From Oscillospiraceae bacterium (GTDB lineage Bacteria > Bacillota > Clostridia > UBA1381): a stretch of 24,194 bases of DNA. A program made the translations under genes and the position numbers. The stretch covers positions 1 to 24,194 of the forward strand of contig SVKH01000006.1 in the NCBI GenBank assembly GCA_015068545.1. The letters run 5' to 3'. The notes under the pieces are model-generated. The model was not told where the DNA came from. It was given only the letters and a program-made list of their open reading frames with translations, and made no database searches. Of this stretch, positions 8,458 to 15,196 are shown one piece after another. Every line of letters begins with the position of its first letter. Position 1 is the stretch's first letter.

Positions 8458-8616
8458 TTACTTCTCCTGTGTCCGGCTACTGCTTTTTAGGTGTTCCTTC
8501 AGGACCAGATTGATATACTGAGAAAGTGACCGGTCATTTTCCTCTGCAAGCTTTTTAACCCTTTCCAAAGTATCTTCATCCACTGTTATACTTATTTTTC
8601 TTTTTAAAGGACGCAT
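8458..8616 (-). CDS. Ribbon-helix-helix (Arc/CopG-type) DNA-binding protein
   Basis: A 52-residue protein beginning MRPLKRKISITVDEDTLERV and ending in KSSSRTQEK. The pattern of a short basic beta strand (KRKISITVD) followed by two helices (EDTLERVKKLAEENDR and SLSQYINLVLKEHL) is that of RHH repressors, which bind DNA as dimers through the strand. AGAGGTGAT precedes the ATG at 8614-8616. It is the first gene of a unit with radC, two bases apart. The promoter region carries a perfect 14-bp inverted repeat covering the promoter, so autorepression of the RHH-radC unit is the likely role (inference). Antitoxin-like function is possible, but radC is not a known toxin. Confidence 0.85.
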   Translation of the reverse strand: MRPLKRKISITVDEDTLERVKKLAEENDRSLSQYINLVLKEHLKSSSRTQEK

Positions 8617-8656
8617 AGTATCACCTCTTTAAATCATTGTTATTATATATTATATC

Positions 8657-8703
8657 ACTTTATACTACTTAATATTTATCTTTCGTACAAAGTAGTATAA
8701 AGT
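8657..8703. promoter_or_regulatory. Operator and promoter of the RHH-radC unit
   Basis: Two 14-bp arms (8657-8670 and 8690-8703; ACTTTATACTACTT and its exact reverse complement) are separated by 19 bases. On the minus strand a promoter TTGTAC (8685-8690), 17 bases, TAGTAT (8662-8667) is embedded in them. One arm therefore covers the -10 and the other abuts the -35. This layout fits binding of the encoded RHH dimer. A second possible -10, TATAAT, lies just downstream. Confidence 0.6.
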
Positions 8704-8808
8704 AGGATTATTACAATTTGCTTTGCCTTCATAAATCTCATTCCTTTTAGGCAAAATCGAAGATAATCGCCTCAACTTACTGCCCATGCAAATCAGTACT
8801 TTTGCTTA

Positions 8809-8837
8809 TTGACGAAAAATAGGAATGGTGATATAAT
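8809..8837 (+). promoter_or_regulatory. Promoter of fnlABC
   Basis: TTGACG (8809-8814), a 17-base spacer and TATAAT (8832-8837), giving a start near 8844 and a leader of about 47 bases. It is divergent from the RHH-radC promoter, with about 100 bases of otherwise featureless DNA between. Confidence 0.8.
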
Positions 8838-8890
8838 AAAATTGTATTTTTGTACGGATTTTTAAGAATTTACATAGGAAGTGAGTTAAA

Positions 8891-9931
8891 ATGGGACTAT
8901 TTACCAATAAAACACTACTGATTACCGGCGGAACAGGTAGCTTCGGAAATGCAGTATTAAACAGGTTTTTACCCACAGATATAGGCGAAATACGCATTTT
9001 CTCCCGAGATGAGAAAAAGCAGGACGATATGCGTCACGAATACCAGCTGAAATTTCCGGAATTTGCAGATAAAATCAAGTTCTATATAGGCGATGTACGC
9101 GAGATTGACTCTGTCCGCCCTGCTATGGTAGGCGTTGATTATGTTTTCCACGCAGCGGCTCTTAAACAGGTGCCATCCTGCGAGTTTTTCCCAATGGAAG
9201 CTGTACGCACTAATGTAATTGGAACAGAAAACGTTTTAACGGCAGCCATTGATGCCGGTGTCAGCAATGTTGTCTGCCTTTCCACCGACAAGGCGGCATA
9301 TCCGGTAAATGCCATGGGTACATCAAAGGCTATGATGGAAAAAGTTACTGTCGCAAAAAGCCGGCTGGTTTCTCCCGAAAAAACCAAAATCTGCTGTACC
9401 CGATACGGAAATGTTATGTGCTCCAGAGGCAGCGTAATTCCTCTGTGGATAGAGCAAATCCGTTCCGGAAATCCCGTCACTATCACCGATCCTGCCATGA
9501 CCAGATTTATTATGAGCTTGGATGAAGCTGTTGACCTTGTACTATTTGCTTTTGAGCATGGTACAAACGGAGATATTCTGGTTCAGAAAGCACCGGCTTG
9601 TACAATAGAAACTCAGGCAAAAGCAGTTATAGAGCTTTTTGATAAAGAGAATAAATCCGAAATAAAAATAATCGGCATTCGTCACGGAGAAAAAATGTAC
9701 GAAACTCTCCTGACCAACGAAGAATGTGCAAGTGCCATAGATATGGGCAACTTCTACCGAGTGCCGGCAGACAAGCGTGATCTTAATTACGATAAATATT
9801 TTTCCTGCGGCAATACCCAGCGCAACACCATCAGCGAATTTAATTCCAGCAATACAACTTTGCTTTCTGTTAGTGAAACAAAGGAAAAAATCGCTTCTCT
9901 TTCATACATTCAGGAGGAGCTTGCAAAGTAA
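8891..9931 (+). CDS. fnlA: UDP-GlcNAc 4,6-dehydratase / 5-epimerase
   Basis: First enzyme of UDP-N-acetyl-L-fucosamine synthesis (FnlA/WbjB/CapE). It acts on UDP-GlcNAc in the cytosol. It is an extended SDR protein of 346 residues with the NAD(P) loop TGGTGSFGN (12-20), STDKAAYPVNAMGTSK (131-146), and the C-terminal RVPADKRDLNYDKYF typical of this subgroup. As reported for CapE, the usual catalytic Tyr of YxxxK is a Met here (Met142, Lys146), which separates it from PseB/FlaA1-type relatives. AGGAAGTGAG precedes the ATG. It is followed by fnlB after nine bases, and the full trio of partner genes makes the assignment firm. Confidence 0.93.
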   Translation: MGLFTNKTLLITGGTGSFGNAVLNRFLPTDIGEIRIFSRDEKKQDDMRHEYQLKFPEFADKIKFYIGDVREIDSVRPAMVGVDYVFHAAALKQVPSCEFFPMEAVRTNVIGTENVLTAAIDAGVSNVVCLSTDKAAYPVNAMGTSKAMMEKVTVAKSRLVSPEKTKICCTRYGNVMCSRGSVIPLWIEQIRSGNPVTITDPAMTRFIMSLDEAVDLVLFAFEHGTNGDILVQKAPACTIETQAKAVIELFDKENKSEIKIIGIRHGEKMYETLLTNEECASAIDMGNFYRVPADKRDLNYDKYFSCGNTQRNTISEFNSSNTTLLSVSETKEKIASLSYIQEELAK

Positions 9932-9940
9932 GGTGATATT

Positions 9941-11098
9941 ATGAAAATACTGGTAACCGGTGCAAAAGGTTTTACAGGGAAAAACCTGTGTGCTTCATTA
10001 AAAAACATAATGGACGGCAAAGACAAAACTCACCCCGACCTTTCGATATCCCGCATATATGAGTGCGATATCGACACCACATCGGAAGAACTTGACGACT
10101 ACTGTAAAAATGCCGATTTTGTATTCAATATAGCGGGAGTTAACCGCACAAAAGACGCACAGGAATTTATTGACGGAAATGTAGACTTTGCCAGCCGCTT
10201 ATTGAGCACATTGAAAAAGCATAAAAATACCTGCCCTGTTATGAACGCATCTTCCATTCAGGCAGAAGCAGACAACGACTATGGCAGAAGCAAAAAAGCA
10301 GGAGAAGAGCTATTCTTCAAATACGGCGAAGAAACCGGCGCAAAGGTTTTGGTTTATCGCTTTCCCAATCTTTTCGGGAAATGGTGCAGGCCCAATTACA
10401 ACTCGGTAGTAGCCACATTTTGCTACAACATTGCACGAGATTTACCCATTACTATAAACGGACGCGACACAAAGCTTACTATGTGCTACATTGATGATGT
10501 TGTAGAGGAGCTTATTTCTGCACTTACCGGCAAGGAACACAAAGACGGTGCATACTGCAGAGTTTTTCCGGAGCATAGGGTAACCTTGGGCGAAATATCC
10601 GATTTACTGCACCTATTTAAAAGTCAGCCTCAATCCCTTACTATTCCGGAAATCCCTAATGACAGCTTTGCAAAAAAGCTGTATTCTACCTATCTTTCCT
10701 ACCTGCCAAAGGAAAAGGTTGCATTTCCGCTAAAAACCAACACAGACCACCGCGGTAGCTTTACCGAACTTTTAAAAAGTGAAAACTGCGGTCAGGTTAG
10801 CATAAATATCTCAAAACCAGGTATTACAAAAGGCGAACACTGGCACAATACAAAATGGGAATTTTTTATAGTTGTCGCCGGCAAGGGCTTGATAAGGCAA
10901 CGCAAAATTGGCTCTAGTGAGGTACTGGACTTTGAGGTGTCGGGAGAAGAGATAACGGCAGTACATATGCTTCCCGGCTACACCCACAACATTATCAACC
11001 TTTCCGATACGGAAAATCTGGTTACCGTAATGTGGGCAAACGAAAGCTTCGATCCGGAAAAGCCGGACACATTTTTTGAACCGGTGGAGGTTAAATAA
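9941..11098 (+). CDS. fnlB: UDP-2-acetamido-2,6-dideoxy-hexulose reductase (SDR-cupin)
   Basis: Second enzyme of the UDP-L-FucNAc path (FnlB/WbjC/CapF), which reduces the 4-keto sugar made by FnlA. At 385 residues it has two parts. An N-terminal SDR domain carries TGAKGFTGKNL (6-16) and YGRSK with Tyr114 and Lys118. A C-terminal cupin (about 265-385) carries GEHWHNTKWEFF, giving His300, His302 and Glu307, and His349 as likely metal ligands. This fusion is characteristic of CapF. It overlaps nothing; its TAA is directly followed by the fnlC ATG, and the ribosome site GGTGGAGG for fnlC lies inside its last codons. Confidence 0.92.
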   Translation: MKILVTGAKGFTGKNLCASLKNIMDGKDKTHPDLSISRIYECDIDTTSEELDDYCKNADFVFNIAGVNRTKDAQEFIDGNVDFASRLLSTLKKHKNTCPVMNASSIQAEADNDYGRSKKAGEELFFKYGEETGAKVLVYRFPNLFGKWCRPNYNSVVATFCYNIARDLPITINGRDTKLTMCYIDDVVEELISALTGKEHKDGAYCRVFPEHRVTLGEISDLLHLFKSQPQSLTIPEIPNDSFAKKLYSTYLSYLPKEKVAFPLKTNTDHRGSFTELLKSENCGQVSINISKPGITKGEHWHNTKWEFFIVVAGKGLIRQRKIGSSEVLDFEVSGEEITAVHMLPGYTHNIINLSDTENLVTVMWANESFDPEKPDTFFEPVEVK

Positions 11099-12283
11099 AT
11101 GGATATTAAACTAGACTATAATGACATAAAATTCAATAATGACGGAAGATTGAAGCTACTTATTATAGTAGGAACCAGACCGGAAATCATCCGACTAAGC
11201 GCCGTTATTACTAAATGCCGACAGCATTTTGACTGCATTCTTGCCCACACAGGGCAAAACTACGACTACAACTTAAACGGTGTATTTTTCCGCGATCTGC
11301 GACTGGATGAGCCGGAGGTTTATATGAATGCAGTTGGCGACGACCTTGGAGCTACTGTGGGTAATATCATAAACTGCTCCTACAAACTGATGTCACAGAT
11401 AAAGCCGGATGCCCTGCTTATTCTGGGCGATACAAATAGCTGTCTTTCTGCCATCTCCGCAAAAAGACTCCACATACCAATCTTCCATATGGAAGCAGGC
11501 AACAGGTGCAAGGATGAATGCCTGCCAGAAGAAACTAACCGCAGAATTGTAGACATCATCTCCGACGTGAACTTGGCATACTCCGAACACGCCAGAAGAT
11601 ACCTTGCCGATTGCGGATTGCCAAAAGAACGCACCTATGTCACAGGCTCTCCTATGGCAGAGGTTCTTTCCGCCAACATTGAGGAGATTAAGTCCAGCCG
11701 GATTCTAGAAAAACTTGGGCTGGAACAAAAAAAATACATTCTATTGTCTGCTCACCGAGAAGAAAACATTGATACAGAGAAAAACTTTTTAAGCCTTTTC
11801 AACGGAATAAACTCATTGGCACAAAGATATGATATGCCAATACTGTATTCATGCCATCCGCGAAGCAGAAAAAGACTGGAGGAAAGCGGATTTAAGCTGG
11901 ACAGCAGAGTAATTCAGCACGAGCCATTGGGATTCCATGACTACAACCACCTGCAGATGAATGCGTTTTGCGTCGTTTCGGACAGTGGCACTTTGCCGGA
12001 GGAAAGTAGCTTTTTCACTTCTATCGGCAGTCCATTCCCTGCGGTGTGCATCCGCACTTCCACCGAACGTCCGGAAGCAATGGACAAGGCATGCTTTGTA
12101 CTCGCCGGTATAGACGAGAAAACTTTGTTACAATCGGTAAAAACAGCAATCGACCTGACCGAACTCGAAAGTCATGGTACCCCTGTTCCGGATTATACCG
12201 ATGTTAACGTTTCTACCAAGGTAGTGAAAATAATTCAATCCTACACAGGCATTGTTGATAAAATGGTATGGAGAAAATATTAA
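11099..12283 (+). CDS. fnlC: UDP-N-acetyl-L-talosamine/FucNAc 2-epimerase (WecB-like)
   Basis: Third enzyme of the UDP-L-FucNAc path (FnlC/WbjD/CapG). It is a non-hydrolysing UDP-HexNAc 2-epimerase of the GT-B fold. In 394 residues the family marks are VGTRPEI (24-30), HTGQNYD (50-56), GDTNS (110-114), MEAGNR (131-136), PEETNR (143-148), SAHREEN (217-223) and SDSGTLPEESSF near 300. The start at 11099 follows the fnlB stop without a gap. WecB (UDP-ManNAc) is the main alternative, but the fnlA-fnlB neighbours and the SDSGTLPEE variant favour FnlC. Confidence 0.92.
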   Translation: MDIKLDYNDIKFNNDGRLKLLIIVGTRPEIIRLSAVITKCRQHFDCILAHTGQNYDYNLNGVFFRDLRLDEPEVYMNAVGDDLGATVGNIINCSYKLMSQIKPDALLILGDTNSCLSAISAKRLHIPIFHMEAGNRCKDECLPEETNRRIVDIISDVNLAYSEHARRYLADCGLPKERTYVTGSPMAEVLSANIEEIKSSRILEKLGLEQKKYILLSAHREENIDTEKNFLSLFNGINSLAQRYDMPILYSCHPRSRKRLEESGFKLDSRVIQHEPLGFHDYNHLQMNAFCVVSDSGTLPEESSFFTSIGSPFPAVCIRTSTERPEAMDKACFVLAGIDEKTLLQSVKTAIDLTELESHGTPVPDYTDVNVSTKVVKIIQSYTGIVDKMVWRKY

Positions 12284-12335
12284 AAAAGTTAAATTAAACA
12301 GAGCTGTGGCAAAGTAACATTTGCTACAGCTCTAT
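12284..12335 (-). terminator. Second copy of the repeated hairpin, between fnlC and the ZIP gene
   Basis: The stem 12301-12313 with 12320-12332 has the same 13-base arms as the hairpin at 119-150. Read on the minus strand it is followed by a T-rich stretch ending in TTTTTT near 12285, so it can end the ZIP transcript. On the plus strand the following T-run is weak, but it may still end fnlC. Confidence 0.6.
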
Positions 12336-12374
12336 TAGTATTATGCGGTATTGTAATTTTCTTTTGTTTGTATA

Positions 12375-13127
12375 TTATCCTAGGTAAAAGTCCATCACCA
12401 GCATAAGGCAAAATCCTATTAAAAGTGCGTAGGTTGCTCCCTTTTCGTTTCCATGAGCATGAGTCTCCGGAATCATTTCATCGCTTATAACATACAGCAT
12501 TGTACCACCGGCAAATGCAAGAGCAAAAGGCAAAACAGCCTGAGAAACACTAACCGCAAAGTACCCTATCAAAGTACCAACCACTTCCACCAGACCTGTC
12601 ATAAGGGCAAGCATAAACGTCTTTCCCCTTCCTACACCTACCGACAGCATAGGCCCTATTATCACCATTCCTTCCGGAATATTCTGCAGGGCAATGCCTG
12701 CGGCTATGGTGAAGGCTTCTGCCACATTTCCTGTACCGAATCCTACTCCGGCGGCTATTCCCTCCGGAAGGTTGTGTATAGCGATAGCAAGCACAAAAAG
12801 CATCACTTTGTCCAGTTTTTTGTTAGACTTAGGATGCCTTTCCTTATCTCCAATTGCAAGGCTATGTATATGCGGTATGGCTCTATCGATAAGGCTAAGG
12901 CACAAAGCTCCGGCGAAAATGCCAACTACCACAATCCACATATTATTCCCTATTTCCATAGACGGCAGAATCAATCCCACTACCGCCGCCGAAAGCATCA
13001 CGCCCGAAGCAAACCCAAGTACAATATCGCTGAATTTGTGAGAAATATTCTTGAAAATAAAACCTATGACAGCTCCTATCACTGTAGCTCCGCCCACTCC
13101 AAGTGCAGTCAGCATAACCATTCCCAT
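12375..13127 (-). CDS. ZIP-family divalent metal transporter
   Basis: An inner-membrane carrier of 250 residues, probably importing zinc or a related divalent cation. It has the eight-helix ZIP layout with an intracellular His-containing loop (HIHSLAIGDKERHPK, about 86-100). The metal-path motifs are HNLPEG (118-123) in helix 4 and QNIPEG (148-153) in helix 5, plus EMIPETHAHG near the end. GGAGG at 13137-13141 precedes the ATG by nine bases. It is a single gene, convergent with fnlC. Exact metal cannot be read from the sequence; the gluconate-like ZIP subgroup of ZupT/GufA is closest. Confidence 0.92.
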   Translation of the reverse strand: MGMVMLTALGVGGATVIGAVIGFIFKNISHKFSDIVLGFASGVMLSAAVVGLILPSMEIGNNMWIVVVGIFAGALCLSLIDRAIPHIHSLAIGDKERHPKSNKKLDKVMLFVLAIAIHNLPEGIAAGVGFGTGNVAEAFTIAAGIALQNIPEGMVIIGPMLSVGVGRGKTFMLALMTGLVEVVGTLIGYFAVSVSQAVLPFALAFAGGTMLYVISDEMIPETHAHGNEKGATYALLIGFCLMLVMDFYLG

Positions 13128-13209
13128 ACCTTATATCCTCCTTACGCAAATTTAATCGCTAAAATCTTATCACTCAACAGTTCCATTCATAATGCAATAT
13201 GTTGTTTAT

Positions 13210-13238
13210 ATTTTACTATATTTTTATCTTATATTCAA
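13210..13238 (-). promoter_or_regulatory. Promoter of the ZIP gene
   Basis: On the minus strand TTGAAT (13233-13238), 17 bases, TAAAAT (13210-13215). The leader is about 76 bases. No Zur-like palindrome was recognised. Confidence 0.5.
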
Positions 13239-13289
13239 TATCTCGTAAATATATTTATTAACATTTTTTAGTAAAATGTGAAAATTCAA

Positions 13290-13318
13290 TTGACAAATTT
13301 GCTCCCACATAGTATAAT
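13290..13318 (+). promoter_or_regulatory. Consensus promoter of tRNA-Leu(CAG)
   Basis: TTGACA (13290-13295), 17 bases, TATAAT (13313-13318): a perfect sigma-A promoter. The tRNA begins about 163 bases after the predicted start, leaving a leader from 13325 to 13487 with its own repeats. Confidence 0.88.
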
Positions 13319-13324
13319 TATTAA

Positions 13325-13487
13325 GTTGTTGGATGTATTGAGGATTAAGTATTATAGTTTTTCTCAAGTCATACTTGCAAAAAGCTGATGGATTCGGTTT
13401 ATCCGTTTTCATATTAGAGGATTAAGCGATTTGCTCCTCCTCGGGTTACCTCTCCCGTGTAAAAATTATGAGGTTAAAACTTAATAT
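13325..13487 (+). other. Long leader before tRNA-Leu(CAG); possible folded RNA
   Basis: The stretch between the promoter and the tRNA holds two copies of GAGGATTAAG (13340-13349 and 13417-13426), the hairpins CAAGT-cat-ACTTG (13365-13377) and CGGG/CCCG (13442-13457), and a 9-base inverted pair bracketing it (13319-13327 with 13478-13486). No open frame or T-box signature is seen. It may be a processed 5' leader or a separate small RNA. Confidence 0.3.
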
Positions 13488-13574
13488 GCGGATATGGCGG
13501 AATTGGCAGACGCGCATGGTTCAGGTCCATGTGAAAGCAATTTCATGCAGGTTCAAGTCCTGTTATCCGCACCA
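13488..13574 (+). tRNA. tRNA-Leu (anticodon CAG)
   Basis: Class II tRNA of 87 bases including the encoded CCA. Acceptor GCGGATA (13488-13494) pairs TATCCGC (13564-13570), with discriminator A and CCA to 13574. The anticodon stem CATGG/CCATG encloses TTCAGGT. A long variable arm is present and GGTTCAAGTCC forms the T-loop. Confidence 0.95.
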
Positions 13575-13582
13575 AACAGTAG

Positions 13583-13625
13583 AAATCCGAACTTTGTACC
13601 TGTCGGTAGTGGGTTCGGATTTTTA
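13583..13625 (+). terminator. Terminator after tRNA-Leu(CAG)
   Basis: A 10-bp stem (13583-13592 with 13613-13622) is followed by TTTTATTT. The remaining bases to 13784 are AT-rich and show no gene. Confidence 0.8.
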
Positions 13626-13784
13626 TTTGAAAAAAATTTCATAAATTCAAAACTCGGCTCTATCGCATATACATCTTTTATGTTTTTGACTAGCATTAAG
13701 GGTTATTTTTTTTGCAGGATATATAGCATTAGTCGCTCTTTTATGTATGCCTACAATAATATTTATAAAATATCATAAAACACC

Positions 13785-13813
13785 TTGACAAAAGAAAAAA
13801 AAGCTGATATAAT
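13785..13813 (+). promoter_or_regulatory. Consensus promoter of tRNA-Leu(GAG)-tRNA-Gln
   Basis: TTGACA (13785-13790), 17 bases, TATAAT (13808-13813). The predicted start is about 10 bases before the tRNA. Confidence 0.9.
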
Positions 13814-13829
13814 CTTATAGTTGAAATAA

Positions 13830-13914
13830 GCGAGGGTGGCGGAATCGGCAGACGCGCACGTTTGAGGGGCGTGTGGTTCATACCTTGCGAGTTCAAGTCT
13901 CGTCCCTCGCACCA
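13830..13914 (+). tRNA. tRNA-Leu (anticodon GAG)
   Basis: Class II tRNA. Acceptor GCGAGGG (13830-13836) pairs CCCTCGC (13904-13910), and ACCA is encoded to 13914. The anticodon stem CACGT/GCGTG encloses the loop TTGAGGG. It is cotranscribed with tRNA-Gln 12 bases downstream. Confidence 0.94.
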
Positions 13915-13926
13915 AAAAATTAATAT

Positions 13927-14000
13927 AGCGGGATGGTGTAAAGGTAGCACTAGTGACTCTGACTCACTCTGTACGGGTTCGAATCCTGTTCCCGCTGCCA
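13927..14000 (+). tRNA. tRNA-Gln (anticodon CTG)
   Basis: Acceptor AGCGGGA (13927-13933) pairs TCCCGCT (13990-13996), with discriminator G and CCA encoded to 14000. The anticodon stem AGTGA/TCACT encloses CTCTGAC, giving CTG. A G discriminator is usual for tRNA-Gln. Confidence 0.93.
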
Positions 14001-14001
14001 A

Positions 14002-14043
14002 AAAAGACGGTAGATTTTGATAAAAAATCTACCGTCTTTTTTT
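14002..14043 (+). terminator. Terminator of the tRNA-Leu-Gln unit
   Basis: A 17-bp stem (14002-14018 with 14024-14040) has a five-base loop and is followed by further T residues. Confidence 0.9.
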
Positions 14044-14059
14044 ATCCAAATTCGCATAT

Positions 14060-14410
14060 ACGAGATAAATGCGCAAACGCATGATAAATTACTCCGTAGC
14101 TAAATTGACCTTTGGTCAGCTTATTGCGAATTAGATTTAGCTATTTCAAAGAAGCAATTTAGCTATTGCAGAGCGATAATTTTGCTTTGCACGATAGTGC
14201 AAAATTTAGATTAAATAACCTGCATCTATTATGAATGCAAAGGCTACTTAAAAAGACTTGCAGTAGGAGGTCTACTCTAAAGGACAGTAATTTTAAAAGG
14301 CAGAAACGAAATTTCGTTTCTGCCTTTTATTGCAGGGCAAGGGCTTGCTCTTGCTGTTTATAAGGTCTTAGGAATATCCTAAATTTTTGGAAGATGCCAT
14401 ACATCTTCCC
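14060..14410. repeat. Gene-free spacer filled with short perfect hairpins
   Basis: No gene is seen. Perfect inverted repeats lie in a row: 14069-14082, 14106-14118, 14186-14203 (TTTGCAC-gata-GTGCAAA), the 34-base palindrome 14295-14328, 14368-14382 and 14389-14409 (GGAAGATG/CATCTTCC). The 34-base palindrome with flanking T/A runs could act as a bidirectional terminator; the others have no T-tracts. The style resembles the spacer at 3540-3720. Confidence 0.5.
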
Positions 14411-14470
14411 TGCTTGTTACAGTACCGGACAAAATTCATTATGTCAAATTGCTGAATTTCAATAAAAGTA

Positions 14471-14499
14471 TTGATAAATCATATAAAATGTGCTATAAT
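14471..14499 (+). promoter_or_regulatory. Promoter of the rod-shaped RNA / zinc-ribbon genes
   Basis: TTGATA (14471-14476), 17 bases, TATAAT (14494-14499). The predicted start at about 14506 coincides with the first base of the long stem described next. Confidence 0.75.
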
Positions 14500-14505
14500 A
14501 ATTAT

Positions 14506-14732
14506 GCCAAATAAACTCAATTTAATAAGATAGATGATTAAAGGGTATTTTTATTTTATAGGAATATTTTACCCGGTTTTTGTAATACTCTAATTCTATG
14601 AATTTGATAAAAACGCAAGTTCTTCAGAGTTAGAGTGTTTGGAATATCCTTTATTCTATCTTGAGTTTGTTTGGCGACAATCGGAGTTTGCGTTTTTTAT
14701 GCGTCTGCTTCGGTTGGCGCATTTTTTATTTT
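14506..14732 (+). ncRNA. Candidate rod-shaped structured RNA with terminator
   Basis: From the predicted start, the two halves pair along almost the whole length: 14506-14518 with 14663-14675 (13 bp), 14527-14534 with 14655-14662 (8), 14539-14551 with 14641-14653 (13 with wobbles), 14584-14597 with 14626-14639 (14) and 14600-14606 with 14616-14622 (7), closed by a nine-base loop. A 32-base bulge sits on the 5' side at 14552-14583. Downstream, TTGCGTTTTT (14688-14697) can pair with 14609-14618 in an alternative fold, and ATGCGT/GCGCAT then TTTTTT (14699-14732) is terminator-like. Closed ends, an internal bulge and ~170 nt recall 6S RNA, but I cannot confirm the family. A leader control element for the genes at 14776 and 15197 is the alternative. 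Confidence 0.5.
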
Positions 14733-14775
14733 AAAAAAAGCGTTTTACAAATACAATAATGAAAGGAGGATAAAA

Positions 14776-15177
14776 ATGTTTATTTTTTCTGTAGGAAATA
14801 CAATAGTAAGTATTGGTTTTTGGAATGTTTGTTCATTAATAATTTGCATTTCTACTCATCTTATATGTAAAAAATTTATTAGCAGTGTTAAAAGAGAAAT
14901 GGCAATACCAATACTAATACTGAATTGGATTAGTATGATAACTGTTTTTGTATGTGAAATTAATTATAGTATTATTTGCCTTGCTTATAACAATATAAGG
15001 GTTCTTTTAACAATTACTATACTTATACCTTGGCATATAGTAAATATAATAAAGCTAAACAAAAGAAAAAATATTTCACAAACCAAATCAATTATTTATT
15101 GCAATGCATGCGGAACAGCACTTGAAGAAAATACTGCTTTTTGTACAAAATGTGGAAATCAAACAAATAATAGATAA
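14776..15177 (+). CDS. Small membrane protein with C-terminal zinc ribbon
   Basis: A 133-residue protein of unknown function. I start it at ATG 14776-14778 because AAAGGAGG lies at 14762-14769; a longer in-frame TTG start would lie inside the hairpin region. There are three hydrophobic stretches (about 3-25, 43-65, 72-92). The tail YCNACGTALEENTAFCTKCG is a CxxC...CxxCG zinc ribbon, probably facing the cytosol. Base use is AT-rich compared with the neighbouring metabolic genes. It is followed by a second gene of the same design after 19 bases. Such fusions occur in many clostridial small membrane proteins with no assigned role. Confidence 0.75.
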   Translation: MFIFSVGNTIVSIGFWNVCSLIICISTHLICKKFISSVKREMAIPILILNWISMITVFVCEINYSIICLAYNNIRVLLTITILIPWHIVNIIKLNKRKNISQTKSIIYCNACGTALEENTAFCTKCGNQTNNR

Positions 15178-15196
15178 AAAAAGGAGTGAGAAATCA

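Noticed and set aside
12453..13271. 272-residue plus-strand frame opposite the ZIP gene
   Set aside because: Antisense shadow of a gene with intact HNLPEG motifs; no ribosome site and improbable His/Tyr/Ser-rich composition.
13325..13487. T-box riboswitch in the tRNA-Leu leader
   Set aside because: No T-box bulge sequence or antiterminator is present, and the downstream gene is a tRNA, not a synthetase.
13494..13778. Plus-strand frame MAELADAHGSGPCESNF
   Set aside because: It lies over tRNA-Leu(CAG) and its terminator; a false gene from tRNA sequence.
13741..14001. Minus-strand 86-residue frame beginning MAAGTGFEPVQSES
   Set aside because: It reads through tRNA-Gln and tRNA-Leu(GAG) on the wrong strand; such peptides are well-known false genes over tRNAs.
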